From Flavonifractor sp. An92 (GTDB lineage: Bacteria; Bacillota; Clostridia; Oscillospirales; Oscillospiraceae), in NCBI RefSeq assembly GCF_002159175.1, contig NZ_NFGZ01000019.1, forward strand, positions 1 to 57,495: DNA of 57,495 nt, given 5' to 3'. Made by a program: the position numbers and the translations under genes. Positions within the stretch are counted from its first letter, which is position 1. Each line of letters starts with the position of its first letter. Under the pieces are notes generated by a model, which worked only from the letters and a program-made list of their open reading frames with translations, ran no database searches and was not told the origin of the DNA. Below, piece after piece: positions 50,492-57,495 of the stretch.

Positions 50492-50534
50492 AGCATACCA
50501 GAGGGACTGGGTTGGAACGGTTGTTTGAACAACC
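50492..50534 (-). promoter_or_regulatory. Crp/Fnr-type site and promoter of the DUF308-tspO operon
   Basis: A perfect palindrome GTTGT-TTGA-ACAAC (50520-50533) with extra flanking G/C. On the minus strand it is centred 29.5 bases upstream of the -10 TATGCT (50492-50497). Confidence 0.85.
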
Positions 50535-50540
50535 AAATCA

Positions 50541-50581
50541 AAAAATGCTCCGGAGACCGATTGCGTCTCCGGAGCATTTTT
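50541..50581 (-). terminator. Intrinsic terminator of the second Crp/Fnr gene
   Basis: Perfect 17-bp stem beginning AAAAATGCTCCGGAGAC with a 7-base loop and T-runs on both ends. It overlaps the stop of the regulator gene. Confidence 0.93.
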
Positions 50582-51287
50582 ATTGATTGGGGTCCCGCTC
50601 TTCTTCGGTGATGGGCATTTCGATGAGAAGCTCAAATTTGCTCTTCTCGAATTTCAAAAGCCCCTCGTCCCGCATTTTGCACAGCTCGTTGGACATGGCG
50701 CTGCGGTCCACAAAGAGGAAGTCGGCCATATCCTGCCGGTTCAGCGGGATGGAGAAGGTGCGTCTGCCCGCCTTGTGGAACTCCCCGGACAGGTAGTCCT
50801 GCAGGCGCTCCCGGGTGGAGCGGCGGATGCTGTCCTCCAGCTTGCGGGTCAGACGGTGGGCCTGCTGGGCCACCGCCAGGGTGAGGTTCTGCAAAAACCG
50901 GATCTGGACCGGGGCGGTCAGCACGTGCTGGCGCAGCAGCTGGCTGACATTGAGAAAGAGGATCTCGGTCTCGGTGGTGGCCTCCGCTGAGATGTGCAGC
51001 CGGTAATCTCCGATGGCGTTCAGCAGGCCGATGGCCTCGCCCGTGCCCAGATTTTCCATCAGATTGCTGTTTCCGTTGGCGTCAATGTGGAACAAGTGGA
51101 GATTTCCCGACAGGATCACCCCCACCTGGGTCATGGGATCTCCGTCCCGCATCACCAGCGTGCGCTTGGGATAGACCCTGCGGTGGGAGGCGATGGTCCC
51201 CAGCGCCTCCAGGATCTCGCGGTCCTCCATGTTGCGAAACAGCAGCCCTTTTTTCAAAACGGCAAGCATCGTTTCCTGGTCCATCAT
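50580..51287 (-). CDS. Crp/Fnr family transcriptional activator (second of two, proposed regulator of the local regulon)
   Basis: DNA-binding activator of 235 residues. The start at 51287 has AAGGGG upstream; longer frames run through the promoter. The N-terminal effector domain (about 10-125) contains LVMRDGDPMTQVGVILSGNLHLF and a typical beta-roll. A long dimerisation helix follows, then a helix-turn-helix with LNRQDMADFLFVDRSAMSNELCKMRDEG (recognition helix near the serines and asparagine) and a winged end. No FNR-type cysteine cluster exists. Five GTTGT-N4-ACAAC sites around the gene all sit at about -41.5 of nearby promoters, so this protein is the natural candidate to bind them. Its signal is unknown. 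Confidence 0.9.
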   Translation of the reverse strand: MMDQETMLAVLKKGLLFRNMEDREILEALGTIASHRRVYPKRTLVMRDGDPMTQVGVILSGNLHLFHIDANGNSNLMENLGTGEAIGLLNAIGDYRLHISAEATTETEILFLNVSQLLRQHVLTAPVQIRFLQNLTLAVAQQAHRLTRKLEDSIRRSTRERLQDYLSGEFHKAGRRTFSIPLNRQDMADFLFVDRSAMSNELCKMRDEGLLKFEKSKFELLIEMPITEEERDPNQ

Positions 51288-51327
51288 ATCCGCTTCGCCC
51301 CTTTTCAACCAAGATGTAGATAAGATA

Positions 51328-51356
51328 ACGATAGCCAAAACCGGGGAGCTTGTCAA
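51328..51356 (-). promoter_or_regulatory. Promoter of the second Crp/Fnr gene
   Basis: On the minus strand TTGACA, 17 bases, TATCGT. A strong -35 suggests constitutive basal expression. The operator at 51377-51390 lies about 62 bases upstream of its start. Confidence 0.7.
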
Positions 51357-51376
51357 TTGTGTGACATGGCATTTTC

Positions 51377-51418
51377 GTTGTACAGACAACCGATTTTCCA
51401 CCGTCCAGGGCCCATAAT
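51377..51418 (+). promoter_or_regulatory. Crp/Fnr-type site and promoter of the LRR/SLH gene
   Basis: GTTGT-ACAG-ACAAC (51377-51390), a perfect 5+5 palindrome, centred 29.5 bases before the -10 CATAAT (51413-51418). It sits between the regulator and the surface-protein gene and may serve both. Confidence 0.85.
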
Positions 51419-51470
51419 CCACTCAGCGGACCAGTCAGACCGTTCGCCATTTGAAAAGGAGAATTTGTCT

Positions 51471-54044
51471 ATGAAGGTATGGAAAAAAGGCATTTTTCTG
51501 GTGTTGACGCTGGGAATGACGGGAGGGATGTTCCTGACCGGAACCGCCCAGGCGCTGGACGTCCCCGTCGACAGCAGCACCTTCCCCGACCCGGCGTTTC
51601 TGAGCTATGTCCAGAAGCGGGATACGGACGGGGACGGGCTCCTGTCCCAGTCCGAGCGGGACGCGGTTACCCAAATGGACCTGCGCAAGCTGGGCATTCA
51701 GGATCTGAGCGGCCTGGAGTGGTTTTCGGCCCTGGAATCGCTGAATTGCAGCGAGAATGATCTGGTCAGCCTGGAGCTGGCGGATTTTCCGGCGCTGACC
51801 TCCCTGACCTGCAACGAAAATACCAGACTGACCGAACTGACGCTGAGCGGCGTGCCCGCGCTGGAGCAGCTCCACTGCTTCGACAGCGGCCTCTCCCAGC
51901 TGGATCTGCACGGCGTACCCAATCTGACCTACTTCGTCTGGGGCGGAAGCCCGTTGGAGGAGCTGGATCTCAGTGGGAACCCCAATCTGCACACCCTCCA
52001 TGTCCTGGGGGGCAACCTGACCCATGCGGACCTGTCCCACAACGAAAAGCTGGACACCCTCTTGTGGAACCACACCTGGATCGAGACGCTGGACCTGTCC
52101 CACCAGACCGAGCTGACCTATCTGAACTGCACCGACAACCACCTCACCGCCCTGGATCTCAGCGGCAATGAGAAGCTGGAGACGGTGTACGCCGGGAACA
52201 ACCGCCTGCTGGCCATCCGGCTGCCCCAGGACAGCGTGTCCTTCTGCGACCTGAGCGGCCAGCGCCCGGTCCCCGTCTCGCTGACCCAGGGAGAAAATAC
52301 AGTTTCGCTCACCGACCTGGTCCCCTGGATGGACCCGGGCCAGGTCAGTGCGGTCAGCGGCGGGACCCTGGAGGGGGACCGCATCCGGCTGGATGCCCCC
52401 AACCAGAGCATTACCTACCGCTATACCGACGGAGCGGCCACCCTGGACGCCGCTCTGGAGGTCACGGGGGAGAATGGATGGCTGGTGCCTCTGCACCTGG
52501 AAAACTGGACCTATGGTGAGAACCCGGCCACGCCCCAGGCGCAGCCGACTTTTGGAACGGCGGTCTTTTCCTATGGCGCCTCGCCCCAGGGGCCTTTTCA
52601 GCCGGAGCCGCCCACCACGGCGGGCACCTGGTACGTCCGGGCTACCGTGGAGGGGACTGACCAGTATGAGGGCCTGGAGGCGGTGGCCCCCTTCCGCATC
52701 GAGCCGGCCGTGCCCGAGTATCAGCCCCCGGAGGTGAAATACGCCACCTATGGAGATTTCCTGGCGGAGATTGCCCTGGAACCCCAGTTTTCCTGGGAGG
52801 ACGGGGAACTTCGGGTGGGTAATGTGGGGACACAGACCCATCTGGCCCGCTACACGCCGCTGGACCTGATCGACTATCAGGTGGTGGAGCACATCCCGGT
52901 CCAGATCGAGGTCGCCCCCTATGACGGCACCCGGCTGCCCATTCCCCCCATCGGCAGCCGCGAGGAGGCGGAAAACCTGGTCATCCGGCACGGGGACTGG
53001 GTGCTGCAAAAAGGGGTAGACTATGAGACCACGCTGGAGGACCAGGGCGAAAATGTACAGGTCACCATCCGCTTTCAGGGCAATTATACGGGAACGGTCC
53101 TGCGGACCTTTGACCGGGAGACCGGGACCGGCGGCGGAAGTACGGCAAACACGTTCTGGATCTCCGCCCAGGCGACGGCGGGCGGGAGCATGACCCCCAG
53201 CGGGAAACTCCGGGTCATGGAGGGGGACACCCCCAGCTTCACCATCACGCCCCGGGAGGGCTACCGGCTCCAGGATGTTCTGGTGGACGGCCGGTCTGTG
53301 GGAGCGGTGACCACCTATCGCTTTGCGCCCGTGACCGCATCCCACACCATCTCCGCCCGGTTTGTCCCCCTGAATAGCGGGCCGTCCCCGGAGGAGACCG
53401 GCGTGGCGGACCTGCTGGAAACTCAGTCCCATCACGCCTATGTGTTCGGCTATCCCGATGGCCGCTTTGGCCCTGACGACCCCATGACCCGGGCGCAGGC
53501 GGCCCAGATCTTTTACTCTCTCTTGAAGGATAAAGACGTCCCCATCGCGGCGGGCTTTTCCGATGTGACCGCCGACGCCTGGTATGCCCGGGCCGTCAAC
53601 ACCCTGGCGTCGCTGGGGAAGGTGGCCGGCGTGGGGGAGGGAAAATTCCTGCCCGACCGGCCTATCACCCGGGCGGAATTTGTGACCATGGCCATGGGCT
53701 TTGCCCGCCCCGCGTCCGGTGCGGCCTGCGCCTTCCCTGATGTGGGACCGGAGGACTGGTTTTACGATGCGGTCATGGGTGCGGCGGAGTACGGCTGGAT
53801 CTCCGGCTGTCCCGACGGGAGCTTTGCCCCCCAGCGCCTGGTGACCCGGGGAGAGGCCGTTTCCATCCTCAACCGGATGCTGGACCGCCGGGCCGACCGG
53901 GCCTTCCTGGACGAGCACGCCGACGTGCGGAGGTTCCCGGATGTGCCGGCATCCCACTGGGCCTTTGACGCGATCTGCGAAGGGGCCAATTCCCACGACT
54001 ATCAGCGGACCGACGGAGGGGAGGTATGGGAAGGTCTGCTGTAA
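51471..54044 (+). CDS. LRR surface protein with SLH cell-wall anchor
   Basis: Exported protein of 857 residues; ATG at 51471 follows AAAAGGAGAA. Signal peptide to about residue 28. A calcium-loop-like DTDGDGLLSQSE (51-62) precedes about nine leucine-rich repeats (about 75-270; units such as LEELDLSGNPNLHTLHV). Ig/MBG-like segments follow (about 300-560), then a bacterial-repeat unit with TPSGKLRVMEGDTPSFTITP and DGRSVGAVTTYRF. Three SLH domains fill the C-terminus (about 645-840; AYVFGYPDGRFGPDDPMTRA, KFLPDRPITRAEFVTMA, SCPDG-like GCPDGSFAPQRLVTRGEA). The SLH domains bind secondary cell-wall polymer. Likely an adhesin or scaffold whose expression needs the activator. Confidence 0.9.
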   Translation: MKVWKKGIFLVLTLGMTGGMFLTGTAQALDVPVDSSTFPDPAFLSYVQKRDTDGDGLLSQSERDAVTQMDLRKLGIQDLSGLEWFSALESLNCSENDLVSLELADFPALTSLTCNENTRLTELTLSGVPALEQLHCFDSGLSQLDLHGVPNLTYFVWGGSPLEELDLSGNPNLHTLHVLGGNLTHADLSHNEKLDTLLWNHTWIETLDLSHQTELTYLNCTDNHLTALDLSGNEKLETVYAGNNRLLAIRLPQDSVSFCDLSGQRPVPVSLTQGENTVSLTDLVPWMDPGQVSAVSGGTLEGDRIRLDAPNQSITYRYTDGAATLDAALEVTGENGWLVPLHLENWTYGENPATPQAQPTFGTAVFSYGASPQGPFQPEPPTTAGTWYVRATVEGTDQYEGLEAVAPFRIEPAVPEYQPPEVKYATYGDFLAEIALEPQFSWEDGELRVGNVGTQTHLARYTPLDLIDYQVVEHIPVQIEVAPYDGTRLPIPPIGSREEAENLVIRHGDWVLQKGVDYETTLEDQGENVQVTIRFQGNYTGTVLRTFDRETGTGGGSTANTFWISAQATAGGSMTPSGKLRVMEGDTPSFTITPREGYRLQDVLVDGRSVGAVTTYRFAPVTASHTISARFVPLNSGPSPEETGVADLLETQSHHAYVFGYPDGRFGPDDPMTRAQAAQIFYSLLKDKDVPIAAGFSDVTADAWYARAVNTLASLGKVAGVGEGKFLPDRPITRAEFVTMAMGFARPASGAACAFPDVGPEDWFYDAVMGAAEYGWISGCPDGSFAPQRLVTRGEAVSILNRMLDRRADRAFLDEHADVRRFPDVPASHWAFDAICEGANSHDYQRTDGGEVWEGLL

Positions 54045-54062
54045 AGAAAGAAATACCACCCC

Positions 54063-54104
54063 GTTGTACAGACAACCTACTATTTGTGCCCCGTGGGCTA
54101 TGAT
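54063..54104 (+). promoter_or_regulatory. Crp/Fnr-type site and promoter of the oleate hydratase gene
   Basis: GTTGT-ACAG-ACAAC (54063-54076), identical in its core to the site at 51377, centred 29.5 bases before the -10 TATGAT (54099-54104). Confidence 0.87.
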
Positions 54105-54164
54105 AGGTACAGAAGGAACAAACCACCAGCCAAAACGCTGGAATATCGATTAGGAGAACGGATT

Positions 54165-55910
54165 ATGTACTATACCAATGGAAATTACGAAGCATTTGCC
54201 CGCCCCCGCAAGCCCAAGGACGTGGACTTCAAGTCCGCCTGGCTGGTGGGCTCCGGCCTGGCCAGTCTGTCCGCCGCCGCCTTTCTGATCCGGGACGGCC
54301 AGATGCCCGGCGACCACATCCACATCCTGGAGGAGGCCGCCCTCCCGGGCGGCGCCTGCGACGGCCTGCGGATGGAGGAGCTGGGCTTCGTCATCCGGGG
54401 CGGCCGGGAGATGGAGAGCCACTACGAGTGCCTGTGGGACCTGTACCGCTCCATTCCCTCCCTGGAGGTGGAGGGAGCCAGCGTGCTGGACGAGTTCTAC
54501 TGGCTGAACAAGGACGACCCCAATTTCTCCAGGAACCGCGCCACCCTCCAGCAGGGGGAAAGCGCCAACACGGGGAACCGGTTCGAGCTCAGTGACGAGG
54601 CGGCCTTGCAGCTCATGCGCCTCTTCTTCACCCCGGACGAGGACCTCTACGACAAGACCATTGACGACGTGCTGGACGAGTCTTTTTACCGGTCCAACTT
54701 CTGGCTCTACTGGCAGACCATGTTCGCCTTCGAGAAGTGGCACTCCGCGCTGGAAATGAAGCTGTATCTGCAGCGCTTCCTCCACCACATCGGCGGGCTG
54801 CCCGACCTGTCGGCCCTGAAGTTCACCAAGTACAACCAGTACGAATCCCTCATCCTTCCCCTGGTGGCCTACCTGAAGGAGCACGGCGTCCGGTTCGAGT
54901 ACGGGGTGAAGGTGACCAACGTCCTCTTCCACTTCCTGCCCGACAAGAAACTGGCCCACCAGCTGGTCCTGCTCCGCAATGGGAAGGAGGAGGTACTGGA
55001 GCTGACGGAACACGACCTGGTGTTCGTCACCAACGGCTCCTGCACCGAGGGCTCCGCCCTGGGGGACAACGAGCACCCGCCCCGCCTGACGGTGGAGGAT
55101 GGCGAGGGCTCCAGCTGGACCCTGTGGAAGCACATCGCGGTCCAGAATCCCCTCTTTGGCCGCCCGGAGAAATTCTGCTCCGACATCGAGGCCACCAAGT
55201 GGGAGTCGGCCACCGTCACCCTGCTGGATGACCGCATCGCCCCCTACATCCAGGACATCTGCCAGCGGGACCCCTATGCCGGCAAGGTAGTCACCGGCGG
55301 CATCGTCACCGTCAAGGACTCCGCCTGGCTGATGAGCTGGACCTTCAACCGCCAGCCCCATTTCAAAGAGCAGCCCAAGGGGCAGCTGGTGGGGTGGATC
55401 TACGGCCTCTATCCCGACGAGCCCGGCGATTTTGTGGGCAAGCCCATGGCGGAGTGTACCGGCGCCGAGATCTGCATGGAGTGGCTGTACCACCTGGGCG
55501 TGCCGGAAAACCTCATTGAGGAGCTGGCCCGGGAGAGCGCCAGTACCGTTCCCTGCATGATGCCCTACGTCACCGCCTTCTTCATGCCCCGCGCGGCCGG
55601 TGACCGCCCCAACGTGGTGCCCGAGGGCTGCGTCAACTTCGCCTTCCTGGGCCAGTTCGCCCAGACCGAGCGGGACACCATTTTCACCACCGAATACTCC
55701 GTCCGCACGGCCATGGAGGCCGTCTACACTCTGCTGGATGTGGAGCGGGGCGTGCCGGAGGTCTACGCTTCCGTCTACGACATCCGCAGCCTCCTCAACG
55801 CCGCCCACTACCTGCTGGACGGCCGGAAGCTGACCGAAATGAAGCTCCCGCTGCCCCTCAAGGTGGCCATGCACGCCGGACTGGACAAGCTGGACGGCAC
55901 CACGATCTAG
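54165..55910 (+). CDS. ohyA: Oleate hydratase (myosin-cross-reactive antigen family)
   Basis: FAD-dependent enzyme of 581 residues that adds water to cis-9 unsaturated fatty acids, giving 10-hydroxy acids, a known detoxification of oleate and linoleate. The Rossmann motif is AWLVGSGLASLSAA (25-38), followed by GGACDGLRM and RGGREMESHYECLWDL with the conserved Glu82 region that activates water. NGSCTEGSALGDN and SAWLMSWTFNRQPHF are further family landmarks, and the C-terminus has FLGQFAQTERDTIFTTEYSVRTAMEAVY. The start is the ATG after TAGGAG; an earlier methionine frame is unlikely. It heads an operon with DUF308. Confidence 0.95.
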   Translation: MYYTNGNYEAFARPRKPKDVDFKSAWLVGSGLASLSAAAFLIRDGQMPGDHIHILEEAALPGGACDGLRMEELGFVIRGGREMESHYECLWDLYRSIPSLEVEGASVLDEFYWLNKDDPNFSRNRATLQQGESANTGNRFELSDEAALQLMRLFFTPDEDLYDKTIDDVLDESFYRSNFWLYWQTMFAFEKWHSALEMKLYLQRFLHHIGGLPDLSALKFTKYNQYESLILPLVAYLKEHGVRFEYGVKVTNVLFHFLPDKKLAHQLVLLRNGKEEVLELTEHDLVFVTNGSCTEGSALGDNEHPPRLTVEDGEGSSWTLWKHIAVQNPLFGRPEKFCSDIEATKWESATVTLLDDRIAPYIQDICQRDPYAGKVVTGGIVTVKDSAWLMSWTFNRQPHFKEQPKGQLVGWIYGLYPDEPGDFVGKPMAECTGAEICMEWLYHLGVPENLIEELARESASTVPCMMPYVTAFFMPRAAGDRPNVVPEGCVNFAFLGQFAQTERDTIFTTEYSVRTAMEAVYTLLDVERGVPEVYASVYDIRSLLNAAHYLLDGRKLTEMKLPLPLKVAMHAGLDKLDGTTI

Positions 55911-55992
55911 GAACTGCTCCGCCGCTACGGCTTGATCTGAGCGGCCGCCCATCCTGACTGCACTTCGTTCTGATATCAAGGAGGTAACTACT

Positions 55993-56550
55993 ATGACACT
56001 GCAATTCTTCTGGTCCCGGACAGCCTCTGTCTGGATCGCGCTGCTCTACATGGCCCTGGGGATCCCCCTGCTCCTCTTCCCGGGGCTCAGCGGCTCCGTC
56101 TTTGTGTGGGCCCTGGCCGGAGGGGCCGCCGTCTACGGCATCAGCCACCTGTGGCGGTATCTCCAGGCCCGTAAATCCGGACAGGCCTCCGGCGGAGATC
56201 TCTTCCTCACCGTCCTCCCGCTGGCCTTCTCCGTCTTTGCCATCGCCTGGCCCCAGGACATCCTCGCCTTCCTGCCGCTGGTGCTGGGTTCCCTCCTGCT
56301 GGTGGACGGCGTGGGGAAACTCCCCCTGGTCCTCGCCGCCACCCATTCCAGAAACTCCGTCTTTGTCCCCCTGCTCCTCTCCTCCCTGATCCCACTGGTC
56401 CTGGGACTCCTGCTGGTCATCAATCCCTTCCACGCCGCTCAGATCGTCATCATGGTCTTTGGCGCGGCCCTGCTGGCCGACGGGATCAGCGACCTGACCA
56501 CGGCCCTCCTGTCCCGCAAGTCGGATGCCGGAGGAAAAGCCCCGGACTGA
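55993..56550 (+). CDS. DUF308 (HdeD-like) membrane protein, downstream of oleate hydratase
   Basis: Six-helix membrane protein of 185 residues made of two DUF308-type repeats (around 12-100 and 105-175). VWALAGGAAVYGISHLWRYLQARK and IVIMVFGAALLADGISDLT are the repeat ends. AAGGAGG is in the 82-base gap, which has no terminator, so it probably shares the hydratase transcript. Acid or membrane stress tolerance is the usual suggestion for this family. The shorter homologue with tspO in the same proposed regulon reinforces the link. Confidence 0.85.
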   Translation: MTLQFFWSRTASVWIALLYMALGIPLLLFPGLSGSVFVWALAGGAAVYGISHLWRYLQARKSGQASGGDLFLTVLPLAFSVFAIAWPQDILAFLPLVLGSLLLVDGVGKLPLVLAATHSRNSVFVPLLLSSLIPLVLGLLLVINPFHAAQIVIMVFGAALLADGISDLTTALLSRKSDAGGKAPD

Positions 56551-56567
56551 CCGTCCGCTTCTGCCTG

Positions 56568-56600
56568 AAAACCAGGACGCCCCCGGGCGTCCTGGTTTTC
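56568..56600 (+). terminator. Terminator of the oleate hydratase operon
   Basis: Stem AAAACCAGGACGCCC paired with its complement, ending in TTTTC. It isolates the operon from the next promoter. Confidence 0.88.
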
Positions 56601-56621
56601 TAATCACCGCTTTCCGGTCCG

Positions 56622-56663
56622 GTTGCGTGGACAACCGAGTATTCCGCCCCCCAATGGTACCAT
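56622..56663 (+). promoter_or_regulatory. Crp/Fnr-type site and promoter of the CmpB-like gene
   Basis: GTTGC-GTGG-ACAAC (56622-56635), one mismatch from the palindrome, centred 29.5 bases before TACCAT (56658-56663). The promoter-proximal half ACAACC is perfect. Confidence 0.75.
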
Positions 56664-56720
56664 GGTCTTAACCAAAAGAGTGTCTCGGACCCACGGGTAC
56701 CGGGACCGGAAAGTAGGAAA

Positions 56721-57443
56721 ATGATGACCACCTTTCTCGTTTTGATGGCCTTTTTCACCGTCCTTGTATTTTCCCGCGTGGCCGCGAAAGGACCCTTTCG
56801 AGTGCCCCGCCTGGGCTGGCAGAACTGGTTTTTCCTGTTCCTGAGCAGCTCCTTCCTGGGGTGCCTGTTTGAAATGGTTTTCGTGTGGCTGGGCACCGGC
56901 GTCCTTATGAGCCGCAGCAGCCTGCTCTACGGCGCGGTCAGCATCGTCTGGGGCCTGGGCGCAGTGCTGATGCTCCTGGTCCTCTACCCGCTGCGGCGGT
57001 ACGGGGGCTGGGCGGTGTTTGCAAGCGGCGCGGTGCTGGGCGGCAGCTTTGAGTACCTGGCCAGCCTGCTTCTGGAGCGGGTCTACCACCGCCTGTTCTG
57101 GGACTACTCCCACATCCCCTTCAACCTGGACGGCCGCACCAACCTGCTGTACGCCGCCTTCTGGGGGCTGGCCGGTGTGGCGTGGGGCTACTGGCTGGTG
57201 CCGCGGCTGCTGAAGCGGCTGGAGCACCTCCCGCCCAAGGGGGGACGGGTGGCCGCCACCGCGCTGGCGCTCCTCCTGACCATGGACATGGGGCTCTCGG
57301 CCGCCGCCTTCCTCCGGATGGAGGAGCGCAGCCACGGACTGGCGCCCAGCAACCGCCTGGAGCTGGCCCTGGATACCTGGTACGACGACGGCACCATGCA
57401 GCGGCGCTATCAGAACATGACGCAGCCGCTCTCCGCGCCGTGA
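56721..57443 (+). CDS. CmpB-like putative ABC transporter permease (PF06541 type)
   Basis: Integral membrane protein of 240 residues with five or six helices. FFLFLSSSFLGCLFEMVFVW, LLYGAVSIVWGLGAVLMLL and GSFEYLASLLLERVYHRLFWDYS match the CmpB family annotated as putative ABC transporter permeases. No ATPase gene is adjacent, so transport is unproven. Two consecutive ATGs start the frame after TAGGAAA. Activated by the nearby palindrome, it completes the five-member regulon seen in this window. Confidence 0.82.
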   Translation: MMTTFLVLMAFFTVLVFSRVAAKGPFRVPRLGWQNWFFLFLSSSFLGCLFEMVFVWLGTGVLMSRSSLLYGAVSIVWGLGAVLMLLVLYPLRRYGGWAVFASGAVLGGSFEYLASLLLERVYHRLFWDYSHIPFNLDGRTNLLYAAFWGLAGVAWGYWLVPRLLKRLEHLPPKGGRVAATALALLLTMDMGLSAAAFLRMEERSHGLAPSNRLELALDTWYDDGTMQRRYQNMTQPLSAP

Positions 57444-57495
57444 CTGGCGCAAACGAACGCACCCCCGGCGCGGGCGTGAGGGCCCCCCCGGGGGG

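Noticed and set aside
51435-54059. Long antisense frame opposite the LRR/SLH gene
   Set aside because: Same shadow effect. Protein is Gly/Arg/His-rich without domains, and the plus strand has signal peptide, LRRs and SLH domains.

Overview
The window is a GC-rich chromosomal segment from an anaerobic, fermentative, low-sulfur Firmicute. The best guess is an Oscillospiraceae-type gut Clostridium (Flavonifractor/Pseudoflavonifractor/Intestinimonas-like). Grounds: pyruvate formate-lyase with its activase, an [FeFe]-hydrogenase-like protein, SLH-anchored surface proteins, lipoprotein-type ABC binding proteins, strong AGGAGG ribosome sites and many perfect intrinsic terminators. No rRNA, tRNA, CRISPR array, IS element or prophage was seen, and the window reads as core or mildly accessory chromosome.

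Layout. 1-1.9 kb (+): a triple-rhodanese lipoprotein and a small membrane protein. 2-11.4 kb (-): a peptide-utilisation operon with a Dpp/Opp-type transporter (binding protein, two permeases, two ATPases) interleaved with three M20 metallopeptidases. 11.7-15.4 kb (-): a second run with DUF1177, AroM, M18 aminopeptidase and a C39-like protease. 15.5-16 kb (-): a CYTH protein. 16.4-21.25 kb (+): a complete branched-chain amino acid (Liv) ABC operon with palindromes over its start site. 21.4-22.3 kb (-): a DUF3169 membrane protein and an XRE repressor with three phased operators. 22.5-23.5 kb (-): phosphofructokinase. 23.8-25 kb (+): DEAD-box helicase. 25.1-27.3 kb (+): DRTGG protein, anti-sigma-like ATPase and [FeFe]-hydrogenase-like protein. 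27.3-32.2 kb (+): three tandem paralogous zinc-ribbon membrane proteins. 32.2-35.4 kb (+): pflA-pflB behind a leader terminator. 35.4-43.9 kb (-): Crp/Fnr regulator, hybrid histidine kinase and two twin surface subtilases. 44.3-48.4 kb (+): an unrecognised two-gene module plus a cupin.

48.5-57.4 kb is the most striking part. A Crp/Fnr activator gene (50580-51287) sits among five transcription units, each preceded by a GTTGT-N4-ACAAC-type palindrome. The targets are an esterase, DUF308-TspO, an LRR/SLH surface protein, oleate hydratase-DUF308, and a CmpB-like membrane protein. In all five the palindrome centre lies exactly 29.5 bp upstream of a -10 hexamer, that is at about -41.5, the geometry of class II activation. 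This defines a local regulon, probably for envelope or unsaturated-fatty-acid stress, that can be read from the sequence alone.

How the parts fit: the first 15 kb imports and hydrolyses peptides or N-acyl amino acids, the Liv operon imports free branched-chain amino acids, PFK and PFL serve sugar fermentation to formate, and the right half is given over to sensing and remodelling the cell surface. Coordinates of regulatory sites were read by eye. All functional names rest on recognised motifs, not on database searches.
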